Assembly (NCBI GenBank): GCA_023435325.1
Contig: JAEYRT010000298.1
Span: 1-11,663, forward strand
Length of the DNA: 11,663 nucleotides
Origin: Pseudomonadota bacterium
GTDB lineage: Bacteria > Pseudomonadota > Gammaproteobacteria > Burkholderiales > Burkholderiaceae_C
Reading direction: 5' to 3'
Shown here: positions 5,299 to 11,663 of the stretch, piece after piece
Numbering within the stretch: the stretch's first letter is position 1
How the letters are laid out: each line of letters opens with the position of its first letter
Notes under the pieces: model-generated
The model's database searches: none
What the model was told of the DNA's origin: nothing
The model's input: only the letters and a program-made list of their open reading frames with translations
Made by a program: the position numbers and the translations under genes

Positions 5299-6558
5299 AT
5301 GCTTGCTTCCTTCCCTGCCTCGTCCAGCAAACCGCCCGCAACGCCTTGTGGTACTGCCATGATTGCGCGTCAAGCGATAGTGAACGTCGAGAAGGAAGTC
5401 ATCGGCTACGAACTGTTCAACCGCTCCCGGGGGGCTGCGGAGCACACGGCGGCCACGGACGTCCTGCTGCTTTTCACTGCCCTGTCCCATGCAGGCGGAG
5501 AAGAGCTGGTCGGCACCAAGCTTTTGTTTGTCAACAGCACCCATGAAAGTCTGGCAGGCGGCCATCTGGAATTGCTCAATTCGGAAAAGGTGGTGCTGGA
5601 AGTGGAGCCACTGGGACCTGTTGCCGCCTCTGAAGCCGTTGCTCGCTTGCCCATCCTTCGGGCCTTGCGTGAACGCGGCTTCAAGCTGTCCTTCAACCAT
5701 GCCGTGCTGGAGTCTGCCTATGCGACCTGGTTACCTCTGGCGGATTTCATCAAACTGGACCTGACGGTGCTGCGCCCCGAACAGCTGGCAGTGCTCGTGA
5801 GCTATGCCGCGCGCCACAGCAAGGCTCGGCTCATTGCCACCAAGGTGGAAACCCAGGAACAGTTCGATCTGCTTAAAAGCATTGGCGTTTCCCTGTTCCA
5901 GGGGTACTGGTTTTCTCGCCCCACCGTCGTGGAAGCCAAATTGCTTGCCCCCAACCAGGCCAGCATCATTCAACTGATCAATTTGCTGCGCCGCCAGGCC
6001 AGCACGGATGAGATTGAGGAAGTGCTCAAGAAAGATGCAGGGCTGGCTTTTAATTTGATGCGCCTGATCCATTCCGCAGGTTTCGGTACGGTGCGCGAGA
6101 TTTCTTCCTTCCGACAGGCCGTGATGATCATGGGCCTGAAAAAGCTGTTTCGCTGGGCCGCCCTGCTGCTCACGGCGTCCAAGTATGGCAATACCAGTCC
6201 CACGATTGGGCACACGGCCGTGATCCGCGGGCGCTTGATGGAATTGCTGGCCCTGGAGTTCATGAGCGAAGAAGAGGCCGAGCAGGCCTTTGTGGTGGGC
6301 ATTTTCTCGCTGCTCGATGCCATGCTGAGCATTCCATTACAAGATGCCTTGCAGCTGATCAACGTCCCCCCGCAGGTGCACGAGGCATTGCTGGAGCGCA
6401 AAGGCGTTTTTGGCAATTTGCTGCGTCTGGCCGAAGCTTGCGAAAACAGCGAAGACAAGGCCTTTGATGACTATGCCAACACGCTGAATTTGAGCAGCCA
6501 GCAAATCAACTGGGCCCACCTGCAGGCCCTGGCCTGGTGCGATCAGATCACCCAGTAA
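5299..6558 (+). CDS. EAL-HDOD (YuxH-like) signalling protein with degenerate EAL domain
   Basis: A 419-residue cytoplasmic protein with an N-terminal EAL-like domain (about 21-208) and a C-terminal HDOD domain (about 215-400). The EAL motif survives as YELFNR (Glu38), with Asn79 (FVNS), Glu101/Glu103 (VLEVEP), KLD (152-154) and the final LFQGYWFSRP (199-208). The Asp pair of the usual DDFG motif is replaced by LSFNHA (130-135), and AEGVE is reduced to ATKVE (180-184). Cyclic-di-GMP hydrolysis is therefore unlikely, and a binding or scaffolding role is more probable. HDOD domains lack the HD catalytic residues and are thought to mediate signalling contacts. The start is uncertain: TTG 5293 has GAGA about 8 nt upstream, ATG 5299 gives the sequence used here, and ATG 5359 begins right at the domain (MIARQAIV). 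It follows the DUF455 gene in the same direction. Confidence 0.93.
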   Translation: MLASFPASSSKPPATPCGTAMIARQAIVNVEKEVIGYELFNRSRGAAEHTAATDVLLLFTALSHAGGEELVGTKLLFVNSTHESLAGGHLELLNSEKVVLEVEPLGPVAASEAVARLPILRALRERGFKLSFNHAVLESAYATWLPLADFIKLDLTVLRPEQLAVLVSYAARHSKARLIATKVETQEQFDLLKSIGVSLFQGYWFSRPTVVEAKLLAPNQASIIQLINLLRRQASTDEIEEVLKKDAGLAFNLMRLIHSAGFGTVREISSFRQAVMIMGLKKLFRWAALLLTASKYGNTSPTIGHTAVIRGRLMELLALEFMSEEEAEQAFVVGIFSLLDAMLSIPLQDALQLINVPPQVHEALLERKGVFGNLLRLAEACENSEDKAFDDYANTLNLSSQQINWAHLQALAWCDQITQ

Positions 6559-6604
6559 GCACTGGACAGGCATTGCGGCCATCCTGAGGCCTGCACACGC
6601 TCAA

Positions 6605-6631
6605 TGAAAACAGCCATCCGAGGATGGCTGT
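6605..6631 (-). terminator. Rho-independent terminator after Bug receptor 1
   Basis: Ten-bp arms ACAGCCATCC (6610-6619) and GGATGGCTGT (6622-6631). Read on the minus strand the hairpin is followed by TTTTC, so it serves the minus-strand gene ending at 6663, 31 bp away. Read on the plus strand no T-run follows, so it should not stop the EAL-HDOD transcript. Confidence 0.82.
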
Positions 6632-6662
6632 CGCGCTTCCTGGCAAAGCAGGATGGTCCGGT

Positions 6663-7646
6663 TTATTCGGCCTTCAGCTGGGCGGCCTTCACGATGCGCG
6701 CATTGTTTGCAGACTCTTGTGCAATCTGCTTGGCGAAGGATGCGGCATCGCCACCGGTTGGCACATTTTCCGAAGCACGCAGCTTTTGCTGAATGTCAGG
6801 TGCGGCCAGGGCCTTGTTTAATTCCTGGTTCAGACGATCGAGCACGGCCTGAGGCGTCTTGCCCGGAGCGAAGATGCCGAACAGCGAAGTGCTGTTGGCC
6901 TGCGCAAAGCCCAGTTCCGCCAGCGTCGGTACCTGGGGCAAGGATTCCAGACGTTGGGGGGCGCCTACGGCCAAAGGCTTGAGCTTGCCCGACGCAATAT
7001 GCTGCATCACGCCAGGGCCGGCATTGGTCGACAGCACTTCATACTGCCCGCCCAATGCATCGTTCAACTGCTGGCCACCTCCCTTGTAAGGAATGTGGGT
7101 GATGTCCACCTTGCCTGTGAACTTCACCTGCTCCAGCACGATGTGCCCCAGGGAAGCCAGGCCTGCGGTGGCCCAGCGCACCACGCCAGGGCTCTTGGTG
7201 GCTTCGGCCAGCAATGCCGGGAAGCTCTCGGAGCGGTTGGCCGAAGTGCCCAGAATCAGCACCGGCGAATACATCACGCTGATCACAGGCGCGAGGTCCT
7301 GCTTTGGGGCAAAAGGCACGTTGCCCAGGTGCGGATGCAGCGCCACGGGGCTGATGGCAGAAAAACCCAGGGTGTAGCCATCAGACGCAGACTTGGCCAC
7401 GGCATCTAGGCCGATGGTGCCGCCAGCGCCAGCCTTGTTTTCCACCACTACCGGGGTACCCAGCTGCACGCTGAGCTTTTCGCCCAGCGCACGCGCCACC
7501 ACATCGCTCACACCGCCGCCGGGATAGGCCACCACGATTCGTATGGGCTTGCTCGGCCATTGTGCAGTTTCAGCCCAGGACACCACGGGCAGTACAGCGC
7601 CCGCCATTGCGGCGGCCAGCAAGCCACGGCGCACAGCATTCATCAT
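6663..7646 (-). CDS. Bug-family (TctC-like) periplasmic substrate-binding protein 1
   Basis: Periplasmic receptor of the tripartite tricarboxylate transporter type, 327 residues, expected to bind a small, probably carboxylated, solute. A Sec signal peptide is clear: Arg7-Arg, a hydrophobic stretch to about 22, and likely cleavage after SWA (25). The mature protein begins ETAQWPSKPIRIVVAYPGGG and carries the family loop PGGGVSDVVARALGEKL (42-58), VVVENKAGAGGTIG (66-79), DGYTLG (89-94), HIPYKGGGQQLNDALGG (184-200), APQRLESLPQVPTLAELG (229-246) and the C-terminal lobe. GGAG sits 5 nt before the ATG at 7646 and 8 nt before the ATG at 7643; either may be used. No TctA/TctB membrane genes are in the window, so it is an orphan receptor, as most Burkholderiales Bug proteins are. 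xerD lies 84 bp upstream and a terminator follows. Confidence 0.95.
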   Translation of the reverse strand: MMNAVRRGLLAAAMAGAVLPVVSWAETAQWPSKPIRIVVAYPGGGVSDVVARALGEKLSVQLGTPVVVENKAGAGGTIGLDAVAKSASDGYTLGFSAISPVALHPHLGNVPFAPKQDLAPVISVMYSPVLILGTSANRSESFPALLAEATKSPGVVRWATAGLASLGHIVLEQVKFTGKVDITHIPYKGGGQQLNDALGGQYEVLSTNAGPGVMQHIASGKLKPLAVGAPQRLESLPQVPTLAELGFAQANSTSLFGIFAPGKTPQAVLDRLNQELNKALAAPDIQQKLRASENVPTGGDAASFAKQIAQESANNARIVKAAQLKAE

Positions 7647-7651
7647 CGTCA

Positions 7652-7655
7652 CTCC
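7652..7655 (-). promoter_or_regulatory. Ribosome binding site of Bug receptor 1
   Basis: GGAG on the minus strand, 5 nt before the ATG at 7646 and 8 nt before the ATG at 7643. A GTG at 7652 would overlap this site and is therefore rejected as the start. Confidence 0.75.
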
Positions 7656-7730
7656 GTATTGACAAATAATTTCACATTTTGACGCAGAATTAGTTTCACT
7701 TAACCTACATCAAGTTTTCTAATACGATTT
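7656..7730 (-). promoter_or_regulatory. AT-rich gap, probable promoter region of Bug receptor 1
   Basis: The stretch between xerD and Bug receptor 1 is much richer in A and T than its surroundings. It contains no hairpin terminator for xerD. On the minus strand it holds two copies of GTGAAA followed by an AT-rich pentamer (forward TTTCAC at 7670-7675 and 7694-7699, 24 bp apart), which could be an operator or chance. No single -35/-10 pair stands out. Assignment as promoter region rests on position and composition. Confidence 0.4.
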
Positions 7731-8645
7731 TTATCCGCGCGGATGGTGCTCGGCATGCAATTGCTGCAGCCGTTCGCGTGCCACATAGGTGTAAATGGTG
7801 GTGGTCGAAATATCGGCATGCCCCAACAGCATCTGCACCACACGCAAATCCGCTCCATGGTTGAGCAAGTGCGTGGCAAAGGCATGGCGCAAGGTGTGCG
7901 GCGACAGGGGGGCCGTGACGCCTGCCAGTTGCGCATATTTCTTCACCAGCACCCAGAACATCACGCGCGTCATGCCTTGGCCACGCTGCGTCACAAACAG
8001 ATCGTGCGTGCGATGTGCACCCAGGATGGCGTTGCGCGCCTCCTCCACATAGCGCAGCAGCCATTCCTGAGCGACCTGACCAAAGGGCACCAGCCGCTCC
8101 TTGCGGCCCTTGCCCTCGGTACGCAGCACCCCGGCTTTCATGTCGAGCTGGTGCACCTGCAGCCCCACCAGTTCACTCACGCGCAACCCGCTGGCATACA
8201 TCAGCTCCAGCATGGCGCGATCTCTCAAGCCCAAAGGCGTGCTCTCGTCCGGTGCCTGCAGCAGCGCTTCCACCTGCGCCTGCGTCAATGTATGGGGTAC
8301 GCGCAAGGGCCGTTTGGCTGCCAGCAGGCGCACCGTGGGATCGGCCTGTATGCGCCCCTCGCGCAGCGCCCAGTGGTACAGACGACGCAGCACACTCAAC
8401 GAGCGATTGCTGGAAACGGCTTTCACGCCTTGTGCATGGCGGGCCTGAAGATAGGCCTGCAGATGCGCTTCCTGCGCAGCCAGCATGTCGCAGCCAGGCC
8501 CGACCTGCGCCAGGAACTGCGCACAGGCCACGGCATCACGCCGGTAAGCCTGCAAGGTGTTGGAAGACAGGCCATCCTCTAAGAACAATGCCTCTATAAA
8601 GTCATCAATCGTGGTCAAGCTGGCCTGCAGCGCTGCATCATTCAT
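7731..8645 (-). CDS. xerD: Site-specific tyrosine recombinase XerD
   Basis: Partner of XerC in resolving chromosome dimers at dif, in the cytoplasm under FtsK control. The 304 residues match the family length (E. coli 298). The N-terminal SAM-like core-binding domain is at about 8-95 and the catalytic domain at about 115-300. All catalytic residues are visible: Arg155 (ASGLRVSELVGL), Lys179 (EGKGRKERLVP), His250 and Arg253 (SPHTLRHAFATHLLNHGADL), His276 (LLGHADIS) and the nucleophile Tyr285 (TTTIYTYV). The C-terminal wording LNHGADLRVVQMLLGH and RLQQLHAEHHPRG is typical of XerD rather than XerC. The ATG at 8645 is preferred; the frame stays open upstream but the extra 79 residues are not protein-like and cross a terminator. 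No Shine-Dalgarno is seen, while CACAAT ends 6 nt before the ATG. It lies between two Bug genes with no integron or phage context, so it is the housekeeping enzyme. Confidence 0.97.
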   Translation of the reverse strand: MNDAALQASLTTIDDFIEALFLEDGLSSNTLQAYRRDAVACAQFLAQVGPGCDMLAAQEAHLQAYLQARHAQGVKAVSSNRSLSVLRRLYHWALREGRIQADPTVRLLAAKRPLRVPHTLTQAQVEALLQAPDESTPLGLRDRAMLELMYASGLRVSELVGLQVHQLDMKAGVLRTEGKGRKERLVPFGQVAQEWLLRYVEEARNAILGAHRTHDLFVTQRGQGMTRVMFWVLVKKYAQLAGVTAPLSPHTLRHAFATHLLNHGADLRVVQMLLGHADISTTTIYTYVARERLQQLHAEHHPRG

Positions 8646-8662
8646 CGCACTATTGTGGCAAC

Positions 8663-8692
8663 AAAAAAGCGCTGCACCTTGCGATGCAGCGC
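8663..8692 (-). terminator. Rho-independent terminator after Bug receptor 2
   Basis: Arms GCGCTGCA (8669-8676) and TGCAGCGC (8685-8692), perfect over 8 bp with an 8-nt loop. On the minus strand they are followed by six T (8668 down to 8663). It lies 23 bp past the Bug2 stop and 17 bp before the xerD start, so xerD should have its own start signal. Confidence 0.9.
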
Positions 8693-8715
8693 CGGCAATG
8701 CCGTGTGGCAGCGGT

Positions 8716-9678
8716 TTATTCAAGCGACAGTTTCTGCTCCACCACCACCTTGCGGTAGACCTCGTATTCATCCTTGATTTGCTTGGCAAATTCTTCCGGC
8801 GAGTTGGCCACGATGAGGGAGCCCGTGTCTTCGATGCGTTTGCGCACGGCTGGGTCTTGCAGCACTTTCTTGGCCGCGGCATTGATCTTGTCCACCACGT
8901 CCTTGGGCATGTCCTTGGGGCCCAGGATGCCGTAGTAGGCCATGCGGTTCACCGCCTCCAGCCCCACTTCCTTGAAAGTCGGCACATCGGGCAACACGGC
9001 CAGACGCTGGGGTGCAGCCACGGCAATCGGCAACAAGCGTTTGTCCTTGATGAAGGGCAGCGCCGAAGGCAGGTTGTCCAAGATCATGGGCACCTGGCCT
9101 GCTACGGTGTCGTTGAGCGCCGGGCCCGCACCGCGGTAAGGAATATGGGTGATGAAGGTGCCGGTCAGGTTCTTGTACAGCTCCATGAGCATGTGCTGGA
9201 TGCCACCGGTGCCGGAAGAGGCATACGAATATTTGCCCTGCCCGGCTTTGAGCGTGGCCAGAAAGCTGTCGTGATTGGGTTCGCTGAACTTGGGGTGGAT
9301 GGCCAGCACGTTGGGCGTTGCCGCAATATTGATGATGGGCGTGAAGTCCGTCAACGTGTTGTAGGGGATTTTGGTGTTGATGGCCGGGTTCGTTGCCGTG
9401 GTCGAGACCGTGGCGATACCCAGCGAATAACCATCCGGTGCTGCGCGTGCGGTTTCCTGGGCACCGATCACACCGCCGCCGCCGCCCTTGTTTTCCACGA
9501 TCACCGTCTGGCCCAGTTCACGCCCCAGCGGGTCGGCAATCACGCGTGCAATGATGTCGGTCGTGCCACCAGGTGCAAATGGCACCAGCAGCTTGATGGG
9601 TTTGGTGGGATAGGACTGCGCCAGCGCTGTGGATCCCACAAACGCCAAGGCCAGGCCAATACAAGTGCGACGCTGCAT
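8716..9678 (-). CDS. Bug-family (TctC-like) periplasmic substrate-binding protein 2
   Basis: Second periplasmic receptor of the Bug/TctC family, 320 residues. The signal peptide is MQRRTCIGLALAFVGSTALA, with likely cleavage after Ala20, giving mature QSYPTKPIKLLVPFAPGG. Family motifs are FAPGGTTDIIARVIADPLG (34-52), VIVENKGGGGGVIG (59-72), DGYSLG (82-87), HIPYRGAGPALNDTVAGQ (178-195) and APQRLAVLPDVPTFKEVG (222-239). GGAGG 8 nt before the ATG at 9678 fixes the start; the two other upstream in-frame starts lack such a site. It is clearly a paralogue of the receptor at 6663-7646 but widely diverged, so not a recent tandem copy. No membrane components are adjacent and the ligand cannot be read from the sequence. 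It is divergent from the AEC transporter across 187 bp and ends at a clear terminator. Confidence 0.95.
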   Translation of the reverse strand: MQRRTCIGLALAFVGSTALAQSYPTKPIKLLVPFAPGGTTDIIARVIADPLGRELGQTVIVENKGGGGGVIGAQETARAAPDGYSLGIATVSTTATNPAINTKIPYNTLTDFTPIINIAATPNVLAIHPKFSEPNHDSFLATLKAGQGKYSYASSGTGGIQHMLMELYKNLTGTFITHIPYRGAGPALNDTVAGQVPMILDNLPSALPFIKDKRLLPIAVAAPQRLAVLPDVPTFKEVGLEAVNRMAYYGILGPKDMPKDVVDKINAAAKKVLQDPAVRKRIEDTGSLIVANSPEEFAKQIKDEYEVYRKVVVEQKLSLE

Positions 9679-9686
9679 ATGACTTG

Positions 9687-9691
9687 CCTCC
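9687..9691 (-). promoter_or_regulatory. Ribosome binding site of Bug receptor 2
   Basis: GGAGG on the minus strand, 8 nt before the ATG at 9678. It overlaps the upstream ATG at 9693 and so rules that start out, placing the Sec signal peptide at the very N-terminus. Confidence 0.85.
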
Positions 9692-9865
9692 ATGATTTGT
9701 AAGCTTTGGTAGGGAGCCGATGCTAGTGGAAGCACGGTTTTTTGGGGGCGCTGAGCCAAGTTTTTTTCTCAGGACATACCCCAGACCGTCCACGCTCACC
9801 CTTGCTGTCGCGCAGGTAACGAAGTCCGCCCAACCGCTGCAGAAAAAGGCGTAATCTCAGCGCCC
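9692..9865. promoter_or_regulatory. Divergent intergenic region between Bug receptor 2 and the AEC transporter
   Basis: The gap must hold start signals in both directions. On the plus side TAATCT (9852-9857) ends 8 nt before the GTG start at 9866. On the minus side TTACAAAT lies just upstream of GGAGG. It also has two T-runs (near 9740 and 9762) in GC-rich sequence. No clear -35 elements, operators or small ORFs are seen. Confidence 0.35.
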
Positions 9866-10774
9866 GTGAACTACGCTCAACTGCTTTTTCCGGACTTCTC
9901 GCTCATCTTGCTGGGCTATGTGCTGTGCCGTTTCACACCGCTCAACCGCCCCATCTGGCAAAGCGCAGAGGCGCTGGTGTATTACCTGCTGTTTCCTGTC
10001 CTGCTGTTTCATTCCATCGTCAAAAGCCCGCTGGATCTGGCTGCCACGTCCAGCCTGATTGCCGCAGGTGTATGCGCAGCGCTGATCGGCATTGCACTGG
10101 CTTACAGCGTGCCCTGGTGGCCAGGGCTGCGTGGCAAGGTGCAAAGCCGCGATCATGCGGGTGCGGCGCAAATTGCGTTTCGCTTCAATTCCTTTATCGG
10201 ACTGGCGCTGGCCGATCGCCTAGCGGGCGCGCAGGGCTTGTTTTTCCTCTCGGTGCTGATCGGCTTTTGCGTACCCATCTTCAATATCGCCGCCGTCTGG
10301 CCCATGGCGCGCGAGAGCCGGCAGAGCTTTGCCGGGCAGCTGGTGCGCAACCCCTTGATCGTGGCCACCGTTTTGGGCCTGAGCGCCAACTTGCTGGGCT
10401 TTCGCATGCCTGAATGGCTGGAGCCTCCTGTGTCGCGCATCGGTGCAGCGTCGATTGCGCTGGGCCTGATGTCTGCCGGTGCGGGCATGCAACTGGGGTT
10501 GCTCACCCATGCCAAGCGTTTGAGCGTGGCCGTGCTGGCGATTCGCCACCTGATCCAGCCCTTGGTGGCGCTGGCCGCGATTTTGGTTTTCGCATTGCAG
10601 GGCGACCAAGCTTTGATTCTGCTGCTGTTTGCAGCGCTGCCCACCGCATCGTCCTGCTATGTGCTGGCCGCACGCATGGGCTACAACGGCCCGTATGTGG
10701 CGGGATTGGTGACGCTGTCGACCCTGCTGGGCATCGTCAGCCTACCCTACGCCTTGTCCTTGGTGCCAGGATAA
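9866..10774 (+). CDS. AEC-family (auxin efflux carrier type) transporter
   Basis: Polytopic inner-membrane protein of 302 residues in the AEC family, which includes the malonate carrier MdcF and other small carboxylate or metabolite permeases; the substrate is not predictable here. About ten hydrophobic segments are visible in two halves separated by a hydrophilic loop around 145-160. The first half includes FSLILLGYVLCRF (11-23), VYYLLFPVLLFHSI (38-51), AGVCAALIGIALAY (67-80) and FNSFIGLALADRL (107-119). The second half includes RNPLIVATVLGLSANLLG (161-178), ASIALGLMSAGAGMQLG (195-211) and LPTASSCYVLAARMGY (258-273), a typical family signature. The start is a GTG; no ATG fits, and MNYAQLLFPDFSLILLGY begins the first membrane helix directly. 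No Shine-Dalgarno is present, but TAATCT ends 8 nt upstream. The stop is followed by palindromic element B. Confidence 0.92.
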   Translation: MNYAQLLFPDFSLILLGYVLCRFTPLNRPIWQSAEALVYYLLFPVLLFHSIVKSPLDLAATSSLIAAGVCAALIGIALAYSVPWWPGLRGKVQSRDHAGAAQIAFRFNSFIGLALADRLAGAQGLFFLSVLIGFCVPIFNIAAVWPMARESRQSFAGQLVRNPLIVATVLGLSANLLGFRMPEWLEPPVSRIGAASIALGLMSAGAGMQLGLLTHAKRLSVAVLAIRHLIQPLVALAAILVFALQGDQALILLLFAALPTASSCYVLAARMGYNGPYVAGLVTLSTLLGIVSLPYALSLVPG

Positions 10775-10790
10775 GTCACAGAAAACACAG

Positions 10791-10884
10791 AAAAAATAGC
10801 TACCAACGCTTTATCTATCGGCATTTCAGATACTTATCTATCGCAAATACCGATGAATACAGCGCTGGGAGCTCCTTTTTTTAA
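10791..10884. repeat. Palindromic intergenic element B (nested inverted repeat, likely bidirectional terminator)
   Basis: Sits in the convergent gap between the AEC gene and queG. Outer boxes at 10798-10810 (AGCTACCAACGCT) and 10861-10873 (AGCGCTGGGAGCT) are inverted repeats with two mismatches. The core ATCGGCATTT (10817-10826) pairs with AAATACCGAT (10845-10854) with one mismatch, and the tip AGATA/TATCT (10828-10832, 10835-10839) closes a small hairpin. An A-run leads in (10791-10796) and seven T follow (10876-10882). The plan and the outer box match element A. The right end contains the queG stop codon. Confidence 0.8.
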
Positions 10885-11663
10885 AATACGCCTTGTGCCA
10901 GCGCCCATTGCACATGCTCGCGCACCATCTCACTGTCATTCGTTAAACGGTGGTTCAGGGCTTGGCGGATCTGCGCCTGCAGGGCTGCCTCAAGTGGCTG
11001 GTTCAAGGCATTGCCCATGGCCACGGCAATATTGCGCAGCCAGCGCGCATGGCCGATGCGGCGAATCGGACTGCCTTCGGTGCTGCGCAAAAACGTGGCT
11101 TCATCCCAGCTGAACAGTTGCACCAGCGTGCTCCCGACCAAGCCACCGCGCACGTCAAAGTCCGGCAGGCTGGCGCGCTGGGCAAACTTGTTCCAGGGGC
11201 AGGCCAGCTGGCAGTCGTCACAGCCATAGATGCGATTGGCCAGCAGCGGGCGCAGCTCCAGCGGAATGGCACCATCGTGCTCAATGGTCAGATAGGAAAT
11301 ACAGCGGCGCGCATCGACCCGGTGCGGCGCAACGATGGCACCCGTGGGGCAGGCATCGATACAACTGCTGCAGCTGCCACAATGCGCTGTGACGGGCTGC
11401 GTTTCGGGCAGCGCCATGTCCACATAAATCTCGCCCAGAAAAAAGGTCGATCCCGCATCGCGGCTGAGCACCAGCGTGTGCTTGCCGCGCCAGCCCTGGC
11501 CGCTGCGGCGTGCCAGCTCGGCCTCCATGACCGGGGCCGAGTCCGTAAACGCGCGGTGGCCCATGGGGGCGATTTCCTGTGCAATGCGCTCGGCCAGTTT
11601 TTGCAGACGGCTGCGCAGCACCTTGTGGTAATCACGCCCCCGCGCATAGACCGAGACAATGGC
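10881..11663 (-). CDS. queG: Epoxyqueuosine reductase QueG, C-terminal part
   Basis: Cobalamin- and Fe-S-dependent cytoplasmic enzyme for the last step of queuosine biosynthesis, reducing epoxyqueuosine to queuosine in the wobble position of GUN-anticodon tRNAs. The frame is open to the window edge; 260 residues are visible and roughly 100 N-terminal ones lie outside. Visible motifs, numbered from the first visible residue, are YARGRDYHKVLRSRL (6-20), FTDSAPVMEAELARRSG (39-55) with the conserved Asp41, and GKHTLVLSRDAGSTFFLGEI (60-79). The first 4Fe-4S set is Cys95, 98, 101 and 105 (CGSCSSCIDACP) and the second Cys121, 148, 151 and 155 (YGCDDCQLACPW). IRRIGHARWLRNIAVAMGNA (200-219) follows. 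The protein ends soon after EHVQWALAQ, lacking about 30 residues that extend E. coli QueG. Its last codons and stop lie in the T-run flank of element B. Confidence 0.96.
   Translation of the reverse strand, partial: AIVSVYARGRDYHKVLRSRLQKLAERIAQEIAPMGHRAFTDSAPVMEAELARRSGQGWRGKHTLVLSRDAGSTFFLGEIYVDMALPETQPVTAHCGSCSSCIDACPTGAIVAPHRVDARRCISYLTIEHDGAIPLELRPLLANRIYGCDDCQLACPWNKFAQRASLPDFDVRGGLVGSTLVQLFSWDEATFLRSTEGSPIRRIGHARWLRNIAVAMGNALNQPLEAALQAQIRQALNHRLTNDSEMVREHVQWALAQGVF

Noticed and set aside
7733..7744. Perfect palindrome ATCCGCGCGGAT at the end of xerD
   Set aside because: Mostly xerD coding sequence overlapping the stop; no T-run follows on the minus strand, so it is not a convincing terminator.
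7743..8582. Plus-strand ORF of 279 codons across xerD
   Set aside because: Antisense shadow; the minus strand carries every XerD catalytic residue.
8646..8882. N-terminal extension of XerD
   Set aside because: Runs through the Bug2 terminator and coding region with non-family sequence.
8557..9702. Plus-strand ORF of 381 codons across Bug receptor 2
   Set aside because: Antisense shadow spanning a terminator and the xerD 5' end; no domain visible.
1..11663. CRISPR arrays, tRNA/rRNA genes, transposases, prophage or toxin-antitoxin modules
   Set aside because: Looked for and not seen; all larger ORFs are accounted for by ordinary chromosomal genes.

Overview
The window reads as core chromosome of a beta-proteobacterium of the order Burkholderiales, most likely family Comamonadaceae. 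The evidence is the kdsA-eno-ftsB order, two stand-alone periplasmic receptors of the Bug type (a family greatly expanded in Burkholderiales), GC-rich codon use, and two long palindromic intergenic elements of a kind I associate with Comamonadaceae. The genus cannot be fixed from the sequence alone.

Layout. (1) 1-2688, plus strand: the 3' part of kdsA (Kdo-8-phosphate synthase), a terminator, eno (enolase), a very strong terminator, ftsB (divisome) and a small unrecognised protein. (2) 2689-2829: convergent gap filled by palindromic element A. (3) 2830-4388, minus strand: a gamma-class carbonic-anhydrase-like protein followed by hslO (Hsp33), probably one operon. (4) 4389-4435: a 47-bp divergent promoter gap. 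(5) 4436-6558, plus strand: a DUF455 ferritin-like protein and a degenerate EAL + HDOD signalling protein. (6) 6605-9678, minus strand: Bug receptor 1, xerD and Bug receptor 2 (transcribed in the order Bug2, xerD, Bug1), with a hairpin terminator after each Bug gene. (7) 9866-10774, plus strand: an AEC-family transporter. (8) 10791-10884: palindromic element B in the next convergent gap. (9) 10881-11663, minus strand: the 3' two thirds of queG (epoxyqueuosine reductase).

The genes do not form one pathway. They are housekeeping functions (LPS inner core, glycolysis and RNA degradosome, division, chromosome dimer resolution, redox chaperone, tRNA modification) mixed with accessory transport and signalling genes. 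I see no phage, IS, CRISPR or RNA gene and no obvious novel defence or biosynthetic system. No gap without a gene exceeds about 195 bp.

The most noteworthy signals are non-coding. The two related nested palindromes both sit in convergent gaps, one directly after a stop codon and one overlapping the queG stop. Several genes (ftsB, DUF455, xerD, the AEC transporter) lack a Shine-Dalgarno sequence and carry a -10-like hexamer 6-8 nt before the start codon, which suggests leaderless transcripts.
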